Source: Polytrichum commune (lineage: Eukaryota; Streptophyta; Polytrichopsida; Polytrichales; Polytrichaceae). Taken from it: DNA of 64,000 nt. The DNA is taken from assembly GCA_950295325.1 (NCBI GenBank), contig OX485806.1, positions 24,058,001-24,122,000 of the forward strand, read 5' to 3'. Below the pieces are notes generated by a model. The model was not told where the DNA came from and ran no database searches. It saw nothing but the letters and a program-made list of their open reading frames with translations. Position 1 is the stretch's first letter. Every line of letters starts with the position of its first letter. The position numbers were made by a program, and so were the translations under genes. Below, piece after piece: positions 43,741-54,466 of the stretch.

Positions 43741-44406
43741 TACAAAGCACTCATCAACTCCTTGGGCTTTGATGTTTAGGTTGTGGCTAGGTTGTTGTGT
43801 TGTTGTCTTTGTTTGTTTAATGCAACCTATGAATGAAACAACATCCAATGACTATCATATTGAAAAGAAAAATTGGATTTTATGTGTAATAATTGCCGAG
43901 TTATATCATGGCTTTTGTTTTGTACATGCAGTGGAGGCATTTATCAGAATAAATTGAAAAACTTAGTACATATACATGGTTCGATTTTGTAGCCTATTGT
44001 AGGTGTGTATACATTTATATCCCTTTTTAAACTTCTCGAACATAGGGGGTTCGTGAGGCATAGGCATCAAGTACTACATCCCTGGCCTTAATCGATACCT
44101 CAAATAAGCTATTTGTGGACTAAGGGTCTTTCTCTCTACCACCTCTCCAAGGCATGCCTTTGTTAATAAGTTGCTTATTAGCCTTGGTTAGATTAAAGAA
44201 AATGTTCATGTCCTCTATGTGTGTGTATGTGTGTGTTGTGGAAATTAGTTCATACTATGAATGTCTTCTTATGCATGAACATCACAACACAAATTCGCTG
44301 AGTCTATTTAATTTTCCAAGAAAAATAGTAAACATGCAAAAAAATTGGAATGTATCATAACTTCACAAACAAAACAACAAACAATTTAGATTATGATGTA
44401 TTTAGG
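43741..44406. other. No recognisable gene
   Basis: Frames of 60-68 codons are present but show no domain or convincing structure. Confidence 0.3.
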
Positions 44407-44414
44407 GATTATGA

Positions 44415-44761
44415 CTCGGGGGGGGGGGGTAGTCATTGGTTGGAGTAGCAATATACGTGCGAACAAATGATAGGGTATTTTAAAAACATGGGAGCAAAAA
44501 ATTATAATTGGGCTTAAGACTAATATAGGGTATCAAAAATGGCACTGGACATCTTTAAAGTACTATAGGGTATGGAATAATAGGTAATTTGAAATTATAA
44601 GTAATGCAAGCCATTTTTCTATTGACCCAAAGTAGAAATTTACATAATGATAGCATGTGAAAAAAAAAAAAAGGATTGAAAGTAATACCCCCCTATAAAA
44701 TAGTGGTTGTTCGCACCTATATCCTTAACTTTTTAACACACTGCCCCCCCCCCCCCCCGAG
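44415..44761. mobile_element. Small element with CTCGGGGGG ends and 8-bp duplication
   Basis: The left end is CTC followed by 12 G; the right end is a run of C followed by GAG, giving inverted CTCG(n) ends. GATTATGA flanks both sides (44407-44414 and 44762-44769). GTGCGAACAA occurs just inside the left end and inverted inside the right end. The 347-bp length and 8-bp duplication suggest an hAT-like MITE, unrelated in its ends to the CACGGGTAG family. The homopolymer ends make the exact boundary uncertain by a base or two. Confidence 0.6.
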
Positions 44762-44769
44762 GATTATGA

Positions 44770-46216
44770 TTTTAATGTTAGAGTTCTATCTACCCCCGAA
44801 CACAAGGACAAGTCATTGATGCCCCCACCAATTTTCGACTACAGTTAAGTCATTAGTGCTCACATAAGCCCCAAGGGGGGGGAATGATTTAGAAAAATTT
44901 AGAAAATTCACAATTTGTAAGTAGTTATATGGACCCTTAAAGAACCACAAATTAGATCATTAAGTAACTAAATGTTCAACTTAATTAGTGCAGTCCATCA
45001 AAATACTCCCTACAATAGTATTGCCCCTTGGTCACACGTGATATACAACCCTCCCCAAGGAGTCACCTCCCCCATATTCATAAGGTTTTTTTTTCCCCCT
45101 TTTTTCTTTGGACACAAACTGAAAATTCAATTGCAAAGAGAACCCAAAATACAACCAATCTGGCCGAAACAACGTAGCCCGAGTGAAAATCAAGAAATAA
45201 TGCTCATTTGAGGCCTATCTTTTCAAGTAACGACTAAGTTACTCCAGGTCAAAATAAGACCTTTGAACCCCATGCTCATAAGTCATCACATCTGTCTCTA
45301 ACTTGTTTTACTTGAAGGAGTACTAAAAGCATGCAAACATCATCATGAACGAAAGCATGCGAGAACTCAAAGAGAGCCTCTATGTGCTCCGTGTCATGCA
45401 CACTCCACTTGTGGAATGGTTGTTCGTAATGAGATCAAATTTAGGTCAACTAGATGACACCTAAACAAATGAATGAACCATATTAGGTAAGCCTTTATAA
45501 TTGGATAAATGAGATTGTAACTAAAAAAACCCTTATGATTGAGATGGAGAGTGGGATATGATCTGCTTCGCAAACTCAAAGGTCTCGAGAACCAAAGGTG
45601 GCAATCGGCTCCATTTTTCATAACGGAAGCTATGGAACTTTTCCTCCCCATAATAAACAACTTGTGTTCTAGTAGTCCATGTAATGATTTACAAATTGTC
45701 AAGGGGGTATTTCTCCAACCCCTTGATTTATTATAATAAATTGAAGTGAATGAGAAAAAGTGAATTCTAAATATGATTAAAGACAAAGATATTTCTATCG
45801 GTTTGAGTGCCTAAACTAAGACTAAGTTATCAAGGGATGGCACCGAGAAACATCGGGTTCCAAATAACAATTGCTTTTGTTTTTGCAACAAAAAGAATTT
45901 ATAGACTTCAACAACTTAGGTTTCAAAAAAGTTGTCATTACATACTCAATGGCACAAAAAACACTCATATGCTCCATTATCAACATAAAGATAATTTTTT
46001 CCACATGGTATATCATATTTAGAAAAATAATTTGGATATGTTATAGAGGACCTTATAATAGTTACAATTAAATATGACATATTTTAAACATCATACATTA
46101 TTATACTGTAATCAAAATTTTAGGTACAAAGAAGAAAATACATCATATCTTTGGTCCCATCATTATTTGGGATGGAATATATTTGTATGACACCAACTTT
46201 GTATTTTGTTTGGATC
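44770..46216. other. No recognisable gene
   Basis: The longest frames here (for example minus 45394-45786, 130 codons) show no domain; they lie in mixed AT-rich sequence. Confidence 0.3.
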
Positions 46217-46489
46217 TCTTGGAGGTGGAGTATTTGATTGCTCGTAGTCAATAGAAGTGTAATGGAAGAGGCATGAGAAACAATAAGGTTAGAATAAAGC
46301 CACAACGTTGGGCCAAGAGGGATAAAAGTTATCCCACACTGTTTATATGAACCAAGCAAAAGAAGAAAAACATAAAAGACAAAGCAAGGAGAGCATGAGA
46401 CCATCTCACTCCAAGCATTGTTCATATGCCTTTGTGTGTGTCTATATGCTTGTGCAATCTCATCTCTAGTCTTATTGACTTCCAATAAG
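46217..46489 (+). repeat. 5' LTR of copia element 2
   Basis: It matches 49231-49502 closely, with shared runs such as AAGAGGCATGAGAAACAATAAGGTTAG and GACTTCCAATAAG at the right end. The left few bases are less certain. Confidence 0.7.
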
Positions 46490-46559
46490 TTATGGGCCTA
46501 CCATGCAAGTGAAGTGCCTAGAGATTTGATTGCTTTGAGGTTGCAAAGTGGATCTTAAG

Positions 46560-47860
46560 GCGTTGGCATTTTGGAGCTTCGGAGCGTTGGAGGTGTCCGA
46601 GGGCACATTTGGTTGTTGTACGTGTTTCTTTGTCTTTTGATTTTGCTTGAATGTATGTTTGACACAAGAGTATGTGATTTAAGTGTCTTGAGTGTTGAGA
46701 GGCTTATTTGAGAGGTGTGGAGGTGTTTAGACTTCCAAAGCACTTGACTTCAGTGTTTTAAACGTTTAATGGCTTATTTGAGAGTTTTGAAGGTGTTTAG
46801 ATTCCAAGAGCATCCAACTTGAGAGGCTTGAAAAAATATTTGAGAAAAATAAAAAATAATTTGACTCTAGAAAATCAAACAAAAAAAAAACTTTTTGATA
46901 TATTTTTTTACTTGATTCTCTTGAGTGTTGAAGGCTTGTTTGAAACCCTTCAAGGTGTTTTAAGTTGAAGACAATATTGTTTGAGTGTTTTGAGTGTAGA
47001 AAAGCTTATGGAGTGCATTAAATGTGATTTTAAGATCAAGAGCATCTTATGTGAGTGATTGGAGAGTGCAAAGGTCACCTTTGATAGAAAATACAATCAT
47101 TTGAATGAAGCAGGATCTAACTTGAATAATCAAAAAGTCCTAATATATATTTGAGAGCAAGTAGGCTTATTTGAGGTGTGAGACATATGACTCGAGTGAT
47201 TAGAATGTCTTCGGGCATTTTAGGGAGGAAGTGGATTTCTTTGAGTTGAAAAAAATGTAACTTGAGATATTTGATAATTGTAGGGCATATATGAGAGTAA
47301 GAGCTCTTATTTGAGGTGAACAAAATCTGACTTGAGTGATTTGAGAGTCTAAAAACCCATTTGATATCACGAGAGCAATTTTGGGTTGAAACGGATCTTA
47401 TTTGAATGAATTGGAGTGGAAGAACAAAGTTTGAAGGCAATAGGATTCATTGGAGATTGGAAGGGTGTTATTCAAATGCATTGAGTTGCAAAGATACATT
47501 TAGAAAGCAAGGGGACGTATTTGAATTTGATTTGAGTGTTTGAGGGCTTCTTTAAGGGCTTCTTTGAAAGCATTGAACGTATTTGGAGCTTGCAATAACC
47601 GGACTTGGGTCATTTGAATGATCAAACACTTACTTGAGAGATAGACTAGTCATTTGAGTTCAAGAGGAGCATACTTGAGTGCTTTGGATGATTTAAGGAT
47701 TGGAAAACACATTTGAGGAATAAGGATAATCATTTGAGGTCAAGAGAAGCATAATTGAGTGTTTTGAGAGTTTCAAGTGTTTTTTGAGAGAGAGAAGATT
47801 CATTTAAGAGCATTGAGGCTTGATTTGCAAGTTCTAAGCGTACAAACCCATTCTTTTAGC
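46560..47860 (+). repeat. Leader of copia element 2: degenerate repeats
   Basis: TTGAGTG.TTGAG-type and CTTATTTGAG-type words recur throughout, as in the leader of element 1, though more diverged. The stretch has no long frame. Confidence 0.6.
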
Positions 47861-47865
47861 AGAAT

Positions 47866-48225
47866 ATGGCATATCTTAAGAGCAAAGGAGTTGGACTCAT
47901 AAATAAGTTCTACGAAGAAAAATTTAACCTTTAGAAGTTCAAAATGAAGATGGCTTTGGCTTTTATAGACCTTTTGGACGTTGTACACATTCATTATCGG
48001 CCTCAACTTGGTAGACAACCAACTTGCGCACATCAAGTTTTCCAAAGATCCCGCAAAGGCGTGGAAGATCCTTTGCAACATTCACGAGATGAAGAGTTTG
48101 TCCAACATCCTCTTTGTTTGCCGCAAGTTCTTTGTGTGCAAGATGCAAGAGGATGACGCCTTATTACAACACGTCAACAAGGTTAAAGTGGTTGCAGAAT
48201 GCACGAATTTGCTACAAAACAAATA
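47866..48225 (+). pseudogene. Copia gag N-terminal remnant (element 2)
   Basis: From ATG at 47866 the reading gives KGVGLINKFYEEKFNL, a TAG in place of the expected Trp, then KFKMKMALAFIDLLDVV. In a shifted frame, NLVDNQLAHIKFSKDPAKAW and MKSLSNILFVCRKFFVCKM continue to HVNKVKVVAECTNLL. This is the same gag family as element 1. The C-terminal gag, zinc knuckle and protease are deleted before 48284. Confidence 0.65.
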
Positions 48226-48283
48226 ACAAATAGAGGGAGAATGCCAAAAGTGCGAAGGATGAGGGGAAATAACGTCTTTAAGC

Positions 48284-48725
48284 AATGTGTGCTTGGGTGA
48301 TGATAGCATGGTTGAAGCCATCGGTATGGGGTCTATTGTCATTGGAGTTGAAACGAGAGGCATAAGGAATAGAGTTCACATCATGAATATGCTTCTCGTG
48401 CCAAAGTTGCAAGCCAATTTGTTTTTGGTGAGCAAGTTTTTGTCAAATGGATTGAAGGTGCGATTTGTTGTAAAGGGAGGTGTGAATGGCGATGTGGTTG
48501 CAATAATTTGACTTGAAGGGAATTTGTACTAAAAGACCTTCACGGAGGTATACATAGTGGATGTGGCCAACTTCGTGAATTCACGTGGGGGAGGCGGTTT
48601 GGTGGAGCTTTGGCATCACCAATTTGGTCATTTGAATATGAGAAGCATTTATGCACTCCAAAGCATGGTGAGGGGCATGAACCTAGTTAAAAACTTTGTG
48701 AGGGGTATGAAGGTGTATAGGATGA
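48284..48725 (+). pseudogene. Copia GAG-pre-integrase remnant (element 2)
   Basis: CLGDDSMVEAIGMGSIVIGV and LLVPKLQANLFLVSKFLSNG are followed, after two stops at positions where relatives have Gln, by the integrase zinc-finger start LVELWHHQFGHLNMRSIYAL. The paired Cys residues and the catalytic core of integrase are missing. Confidence 0.65.
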
Positions 48726-48759
48726 TGTGTTTTGAAACAACAAAAATCATAAAAATAAA

Positions 48760-49116
48760 GATGTTTTGTTTATGGAAGATAATAAGAGCATTAGACACAA
48801 TTTGAAGATGCGTCCAAGTGGCAGAAATGAAAGCCCTACGGTGGTGGTGGTGGACAAATCTTCCAAATCACCATTGTTCAATTGCGGTGGACAATTCATG
48901 AAAGACAATGAAGAAGTGGGAGGCAATGGAGTTGCAATTGATGAAGCACGTGAAGGACCGGCAGACAATGACATTCTTGTTAAAGCATTCGGCAAAAAGC
49001 AACAATACACCACGAGGGAGTGGCGACCACTTGGAGAATGGTGGAAAAACTATATTTTGCCTCAACACGGTGAAGAATGGGCCAATCTCGCAATATTGGA
49101 AGTTAATTTGAGTTGA
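48760..49116 (+). pseudogene. Copia segment between integrase and reverse transcriptase (element 2)
   Basis: The frame opens DVLFMEDN.SIRHNLKMRPSG, continues RNESPTVVVVDKSSKSPLFN and ends TREWRPLGEWWKNYILPQH and EEWANLAILEV before a stop. In full-length relatives this linker precedes reverse transcriptase; here it runs almost directly to the 3' LTR. Confidence 0.65.
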
Positions 49117-49230
49117 AGTAAAGCATAACATGTGGAAACTTATAGGCGATATTTGATCTTTACTATATAAGGTTGAGAAACTAAGGAGTTCAATAGTATT
49201 ACAAGTCTTTGACCCCTCACAAAGTGGAAG

Positions 49231-49502
49231 TGTTGAGGGTGGAGCATTAAATCGCTCAGTCAATAGAAATGTAGTGAAAGAGGCATGAGAAACAATAAGG
49301 TTAGAAGAAGACCACAATGTTGGTCCGAGAGGGATAAGATTTATCCCATATTGTTTATATGAACCAAGAAAAACAAGAACAACAATAAAAGGCAAAGCAA
49401 GGAGAACATGAAATCATCTCACTTCAAGCATTGTTCATATGTCTTTGTGTATGTGTTCTTGTTTGTGCATCCTCATCTCTAGTTTTACTGACTTCCAATA
49501 AG
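49231..49502 (+). repeat. 3' LTR of copia element 2
   Basis: It starts TGTTGAGGGTGGAGCATTA after the purine-rich AAAGTGGAAG, a plausible polypurine tract, and ends at TTCCAATAAG. Confidence 0.7.
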
Positions 49503-49597
49503 ATCTACATTAGGCTTTATTAAATGTCCATAATTAATTTAAATATAACATACGGTATTGTAAATTGTGCTAATTTATGTCTTATTTTTGTAAAATT

Positions 49598-49718
49598 ACC
49601 TAGGTTTTTGCTATCACTTAAACTAACCCAAGGATAATAACCCAGGGTACAAGGTCTCAAGGTAGACTTAGCTAATGTTTATGAGGATTAATGCCACATT
49701 GGATTAAGGTTTTTAATA
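49598..49718 (-). repeat. Dispersed ~115-bp repeat, copy 3 (inverted)
   Basis: Minus-strand reading gives TTATTAAAAACCTTAATCC, ATGTGGCATTAATCCTCATA and AAGTGATAGCAAAAACCTA, matching 43632-43740 in the same order. Confidence 0.5.
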
Positions 49719-50084
49719 ACAATCTATGTGTTTTACTTCTTTGTTCCCTCTTGATAAAGCTTAGTTCATACTCTTATGGTTTGTTTGTGCTTTCTCAATC
49801 CTATGTGATTTTGTGTGGACTCCTATCACTCAATCGTGAAGTTCAAAAACTTGGCAAGTGCTTCATGGCTAATAATTAGGACAATGTTTGGGGTAATGTT
49901 GTTAATGGGTTTTTGCACTCCTTCCTTGCTCCATTAACCAGTTCGTTGCTAGTCATGTCCAAGCCTTGCAAAAATGCCACCCAAGCTAGTCCTTCATCCC
50001 TAGAATGCTCCTTTGACGTATAATACCTTAAAACTTCCGTTTAAGGCTTGAAACTATGCCTTGAACATTACTTACCAGCTCACA

Positions 50085-50490
50085 TTTTGGCTCGATCGGC
50101 CAACTTTTACAGGTTGTTTCCGCAAACTAAGCTTTGATCTGGCATCTCTAACCTTCTACCAACCTATGGTAGAGTTTGCGGGCCATTCTAACCACTTTCA
50201 TGTTGCCAACTAGCTAGCATTTTCAGTTAGATCGGCCAACTTCCGAAGGTGGTTTTCACAAACCGAGTTTGGATTTGGCCTCTTTGACATTCTAATGACC
50301 TATGATAGAGTTTTCGGATCAGTCTAACCGCTTTTGTATTTATGATGAGTTGACGTTTTTGGTCAGATCAGCCAACTTCCGGAGGTGGTTTTCGCAAACT
50401 AAGTCTAGACCTTATGTCTTTAGCATTCTACCAACCTATGGTACAGTTCTCGAGTCATTCTCACCACTTGCTCTGACGTCCTCTCATGAG
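50085..50490. repeat. Three tandem units of about 135-137 bp
   Basis: Units start near 50085, 50220 and 50357; each contains GATC.GCCAACTT, TTTCCGCAAACTAAG-like, CCAACCTATGGTAGAGTT-like and TTCTAACCACTT-like words. They are well diverged, so the array is old. No coding frame continues through all units. Confidence 0.65.
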
Positions 50491-51299
50491 CATTCGCGCA
50501 TACCCACCCTCTCTACTTCCTAATGCATTCCTAGGTAATCACGAGTTTTCTGATGCACACTTTCAGTAACCCATTCAACACCTTCGTCATGTCAACACTA
50601 AGGATTATGTTAGTTTAAAAGATGAACATTAATAGAGTTTGTTCTTTAAATCCTCATTTCAACATTTTACTGCTTGTTTTCCAAGATTGTTGTCCGTCTG
50701 GACTGCCACATATTTCTAGGATGCTACCCATCTAAATCGAGAACTCACAAACATACACACTTTCTCTAAGAGTCTCAGATATGTGCACATATGTGAACTA
50801 AGAGAGCCAAAAGGCTCTAGGACAATCCTTATATACCTCAAAACAACTACATACTAGGTGGGTCAACTTGGTAGATTTCCACCCTGTCAAAACACTGCAA
50901 CTAGTTATCCTGATGCGTTTTTGTCCTCTGTCCAGTTCATGACCAACTGGCACAATGAGGTCATAAACAACTAATAAAAAAATTCACAATGCCATTTTAA
51001 TAACTTTGGACATACAAGTCATTTTTTGACCAACTAAGTTACTAACACCAAATAATTACTACTATTGAATAGATTGTTCAATAATAAAACAATAGAAATC
51101 CAACTAATGAACATTCTAACAACTAAGTATACTAGGGATTGAAATGTTGTTAAATAGTGTATTGGCATTTTTTGCTCTTTTGATAATTTGTGACCAACTA
51201 ATCAATTTTTGACAGGTTGGTTTACTACAAATTTTGATGTTCTTAAAACATAGTGCTAAATTCTACCTTCACAAATGTAATTTGAATAACTGCATAGTG
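50491..51299. other. No recognisable gene
   Basis: AT-rich sequence without long frames or clear terminal repeats. Confidence 0.3.
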
Positions 51300-53380
51300 T
51301 TTAGTTGTCATGAAGTATGTTTGTAACAATCTCAAAGTTAAATTCTCTTAAACAACTTGCAACCCTCATGCAAGTCTTCACAACTGTAATCACCACCTTC
51401 GTCTTTAGTGGACCTACAACTTGCCTCAACAATCAACCACACATGTTAATACAATAATAATATATCAACAAGACATGCTATATCCTTTATTAGATTCTCT
51501 TAATCTTGTTCAACATCCAAATAGTTGGCATGGGTATAGTCTTACACTAGTAAAGTAAGTCTTGTCCTTCCAAGGTAATGTCATTGGCAGCCTATAGCCT
51601 ACCCAAAATATCCTTAAGTCTCATCATCCTCGCATGCAGACTCTGTGTCATTTTCATGACAAGGTGCAGTGGACCTACTAGGCTATATCCTAGTTACATT
51701 CTTGCCCTCTGGTAATGTCTCTCACTCACTTGGCTAACTTTCATCTCTTGGCCTAAGTCTTGGCTATGGCCTATTGCCCTCATTAATGTCAATTACATCC
51801 ATCTCGATCCCTCTCAACCTTCCTCTTCCACTTAGTCTATTTGCTTTCTCCCTCCATATGGGAATTCTCCTTCTTTACCTTCCACTAGTATGACCATTCC
51901 TCGACCTTTTATAAGGTCAAGATTTCTCTTCAAATCTTTTGTCTTTAGATGATTGAAATTCTCTTTTATAACTCAATGGATATAGCCTTTCACTTGGCGA
52001 TTAATCTTCACTACCTCTCAAAAGTTATTGCCTTCTTATGTGCCCTTAACTTTTATTTTTTCTTCCTTTACCCGGAAGAAACCTTCCTCATTGCTTGTCT
52101 CTTGAACTTAATTTGTTCCTCATGCATATCGCCATGGATAAACTTACTCATACTACTCCAAGTATTGGGGAATCTTTTATCTCATTCCTCTCCTTTGAGT
52201 CAATTGCCATGCTTGGACTCTATCATCTCTTTAACCTTCGAACGACCGAATCTCTTGCTTAGTTCTTAGTGTCCATCCCTCTTCTCATGCCAATTAGTCT
52301 TCATTGCCTTTCACAGGCTAGGTGAACGAACATACATGGCCATTGCCTAGAACTCCATCATCCTTTCTTTATCTTACTTGCCCCTCACGATCTTACACTC
52401 AATTTGCATCTTAGGCTATTGCCAAAATTTCCATAATCAACGTCGACATCGGCTCTCCTACACTTACACTTCTTGATTCCTTGTTGACAGGGCAATGTCC
52501 TCCATGCCACAAATTCCTTGATAAATTTCTCAATTACAACTCTAAGTATGCTCAATCTCAAATGACATCACTTCTTCAATGCTCCCACTCAACCATTCTC
52601 TATGATTATTGTCTCATATTAACTTGACTACACTTAACTTTCATTTTAGCAACCTTTAATTACTTAGCCTCCAACATTCACTCATGTAACTCAATGCTTA
52701 TAGCTTATGTTTCCACACATTCAACATCTTATTTAATTCCAATTACGATATTCAACAACTGAAATTCCACTCATTCAGAAAGTTACATAAAGAATGCATC
52801 CATTCACTCTCGTAGTAAAGCGTAGTAAAACAATTTTAGAGTCCAACTCACTCAGCTCAACTAAACTATATCTATCTTCAAAACTTAAGTTGGGATTAAC
52901 CCCATCAACTATACCACCAATCTTAATCGTTGAGATTCGGGGTTCAAAAAGCTTATTGTTTTGTTGTAATAAGACTATGCCTCATTCTGCAAATGAAAAA
53001 TAGCCTCCTCCTACCTTGCCCGACCTTCTCCTTATTGGGTCAAGAGGCAATAGGCAATAACCAACTTATAATGGAAATATCCTTCTAAGCCTACTATGAA
53101 TGAGATTCTAACTACCAAATGCAGGATAAAAGCCACCAAAATTTGAGAATTGCCCACTTTGGCTGTGCTATAGCCAAAGAAAAATGACTTACGTAGCTTG
53201 TCACCAAAAAGCCTCCACCCTTCAATTTCGTCCTAGCCCGAATGGAGAAGTTTATAATGACATGTAGAGATTTCTCTCTTTGTAACACAATGTATGATTC
53301 CAATCTATCGTTGGAATATACGCAACTTAGCCAATTCTATACTATGTCTTCTTACACTCCTTAATCTCGAAGTTTGGAAG
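51300..53380 (-). repeat. CT-rich internal remnant of a minus-strand non-coding retroelement
   Basis: About 51380-51710 shares ordered blocks with 368-720. The whole stretch is CT-rich on plus with frequent TATAGCC, GGCTATTGCC and CATTGCC words. It lies on the downstream side of the minus-strand LTR-like start at 54466, as expected for an internal domain. Frames such as 51949-52269 are not recognisable proteins. Confidence 0.35.
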
Positions 53381-53822
53381 TTTGGAAGTTTGGACATAGT
53401 CTCGGTTTTTTGGATCTCAAAAATTCATATGAAGTCCAAAAAATGAGTTCTTGGTATCCATGGATAGGTAATGAAGTCCTCTACATGAATATGCAATAAT
53501 ATTTCTACTACCACAAAGTATATGGTCGCAATTCTACGCTGTTCCCTTTGAACCTACATTTTTTCACTAGTTTTTGGAAGTTTGGACATAGTCTCGGTTT
53601 TTTGGATCTCAAAAATTCATATGAAGTCCAAAAAATGAGTTTTTGGTATCCATGGATAGGTAATGAAGTCCTCTACATGAATATGCAATAATATTTCTAT
53701 TGCCACAAAGTATATGGTCGCAATTCTACGCTGTTCCCTTTGAACCTACATTTTTTCACTAGTTTTTGGAAGTTTGGACATAGTCTCGGTTTTTTGGCTC
53801 TCAAAAATTCATATGAAGTCCA
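53381..53822. repeat. 192-bp tandem repeat, 2.3 copies
   Basis: TTTGGAAGTTTGGACATAG recurs at 53381, 53573 and 53765, exactly 192 bp apart. The first two units differ at only a few positions, so the duplication is recent compared with the decayed surroundings. The third copy stops after about 58 bp. Confidence 0.93.
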
Positions 53823-54466
53823 ACAAAACTAAATGCTCTAATAAGAGACTTTGCACATCCGCATAAGTATAAGGCTAATCAATGTAAATCCAAGTATTCA
53901 AACAAAGCCATAAATTGAACTTTAAATCATTCACGCCCAACTATTACTAACAAGAGGTCAAGCCCTCTTCAAGGCCAACTAGCCTTGGCTCCTAACCTTA
54001 CATCCATGTACATACACGTGCTCCTATCTTGCTTCCCACGCACCCACACTTATAACACGTGGAGTGCCAAGGAGCACGAAGGAAAGAGATGATGAGTGAA
54101 GGAAGAATGAGGGATTATATAGTGAGTTTGAGGGGGTGAGCACCCTCAAGGCTCACGATAAACCCTTGAGATTTCCTCTTACTTTGTAGGCTCTTATCCT
54201 ATCTCCTAAGCCTTCCTCCCTCAAATGATCAACAAGGATCCTAATTCAAACATTTAACTAACCTTGGCTTTCTACCTACCACACTTTACCAAGGTTTGTC
54301 CTTCTCCTACTTAAATCCACTCCACAAAAGCCTAATGATTCAAACTAAGTTTTCTTCAAGCTTCACTATTTTTATATTTTTGTAAATAATCATAAATCAC
54401 CAAAACACCACTTGTAATGTTTTACAAGTGTTAACAACCAATGTGGGCATCAATTTTGGGCTCACA
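53823..54466 (-). repeat. LTR-like terminus, minus strand
   Basis: Minus-strand reading from 54466 is TGTGAGCCCAAAATTGATGCC, the shared LTR-like start. Just inside lies a hairpin CACTTGTAA/TTACAAGTG (about 54409-54430). The matching 3' terminus was not found, so the LTR length is open. Confidence 0.4.

Larger units (their letters stand above)
46217..49502 (+). mobile_element. Decayed Ty1/copia element 2, internally deleted
   Basis: Two LTRs (about 46217-46489 and 49231-49502, roughly 272 bp each) flank a repeat-rich leader (46560-47860), a gag start (from 47866), a GAG-pre-integrase piece (48284-48725) and a post-integrase segment (about 48760-49116). The order and gaps match element 1 at 32.3-37.0 kb, including the lack of the integrase core, reverse transcriptase and RNase H. 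Multiple stops make it inactive. The plan suggests a shared non-autonomous lineage. Confidence 0.75.
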
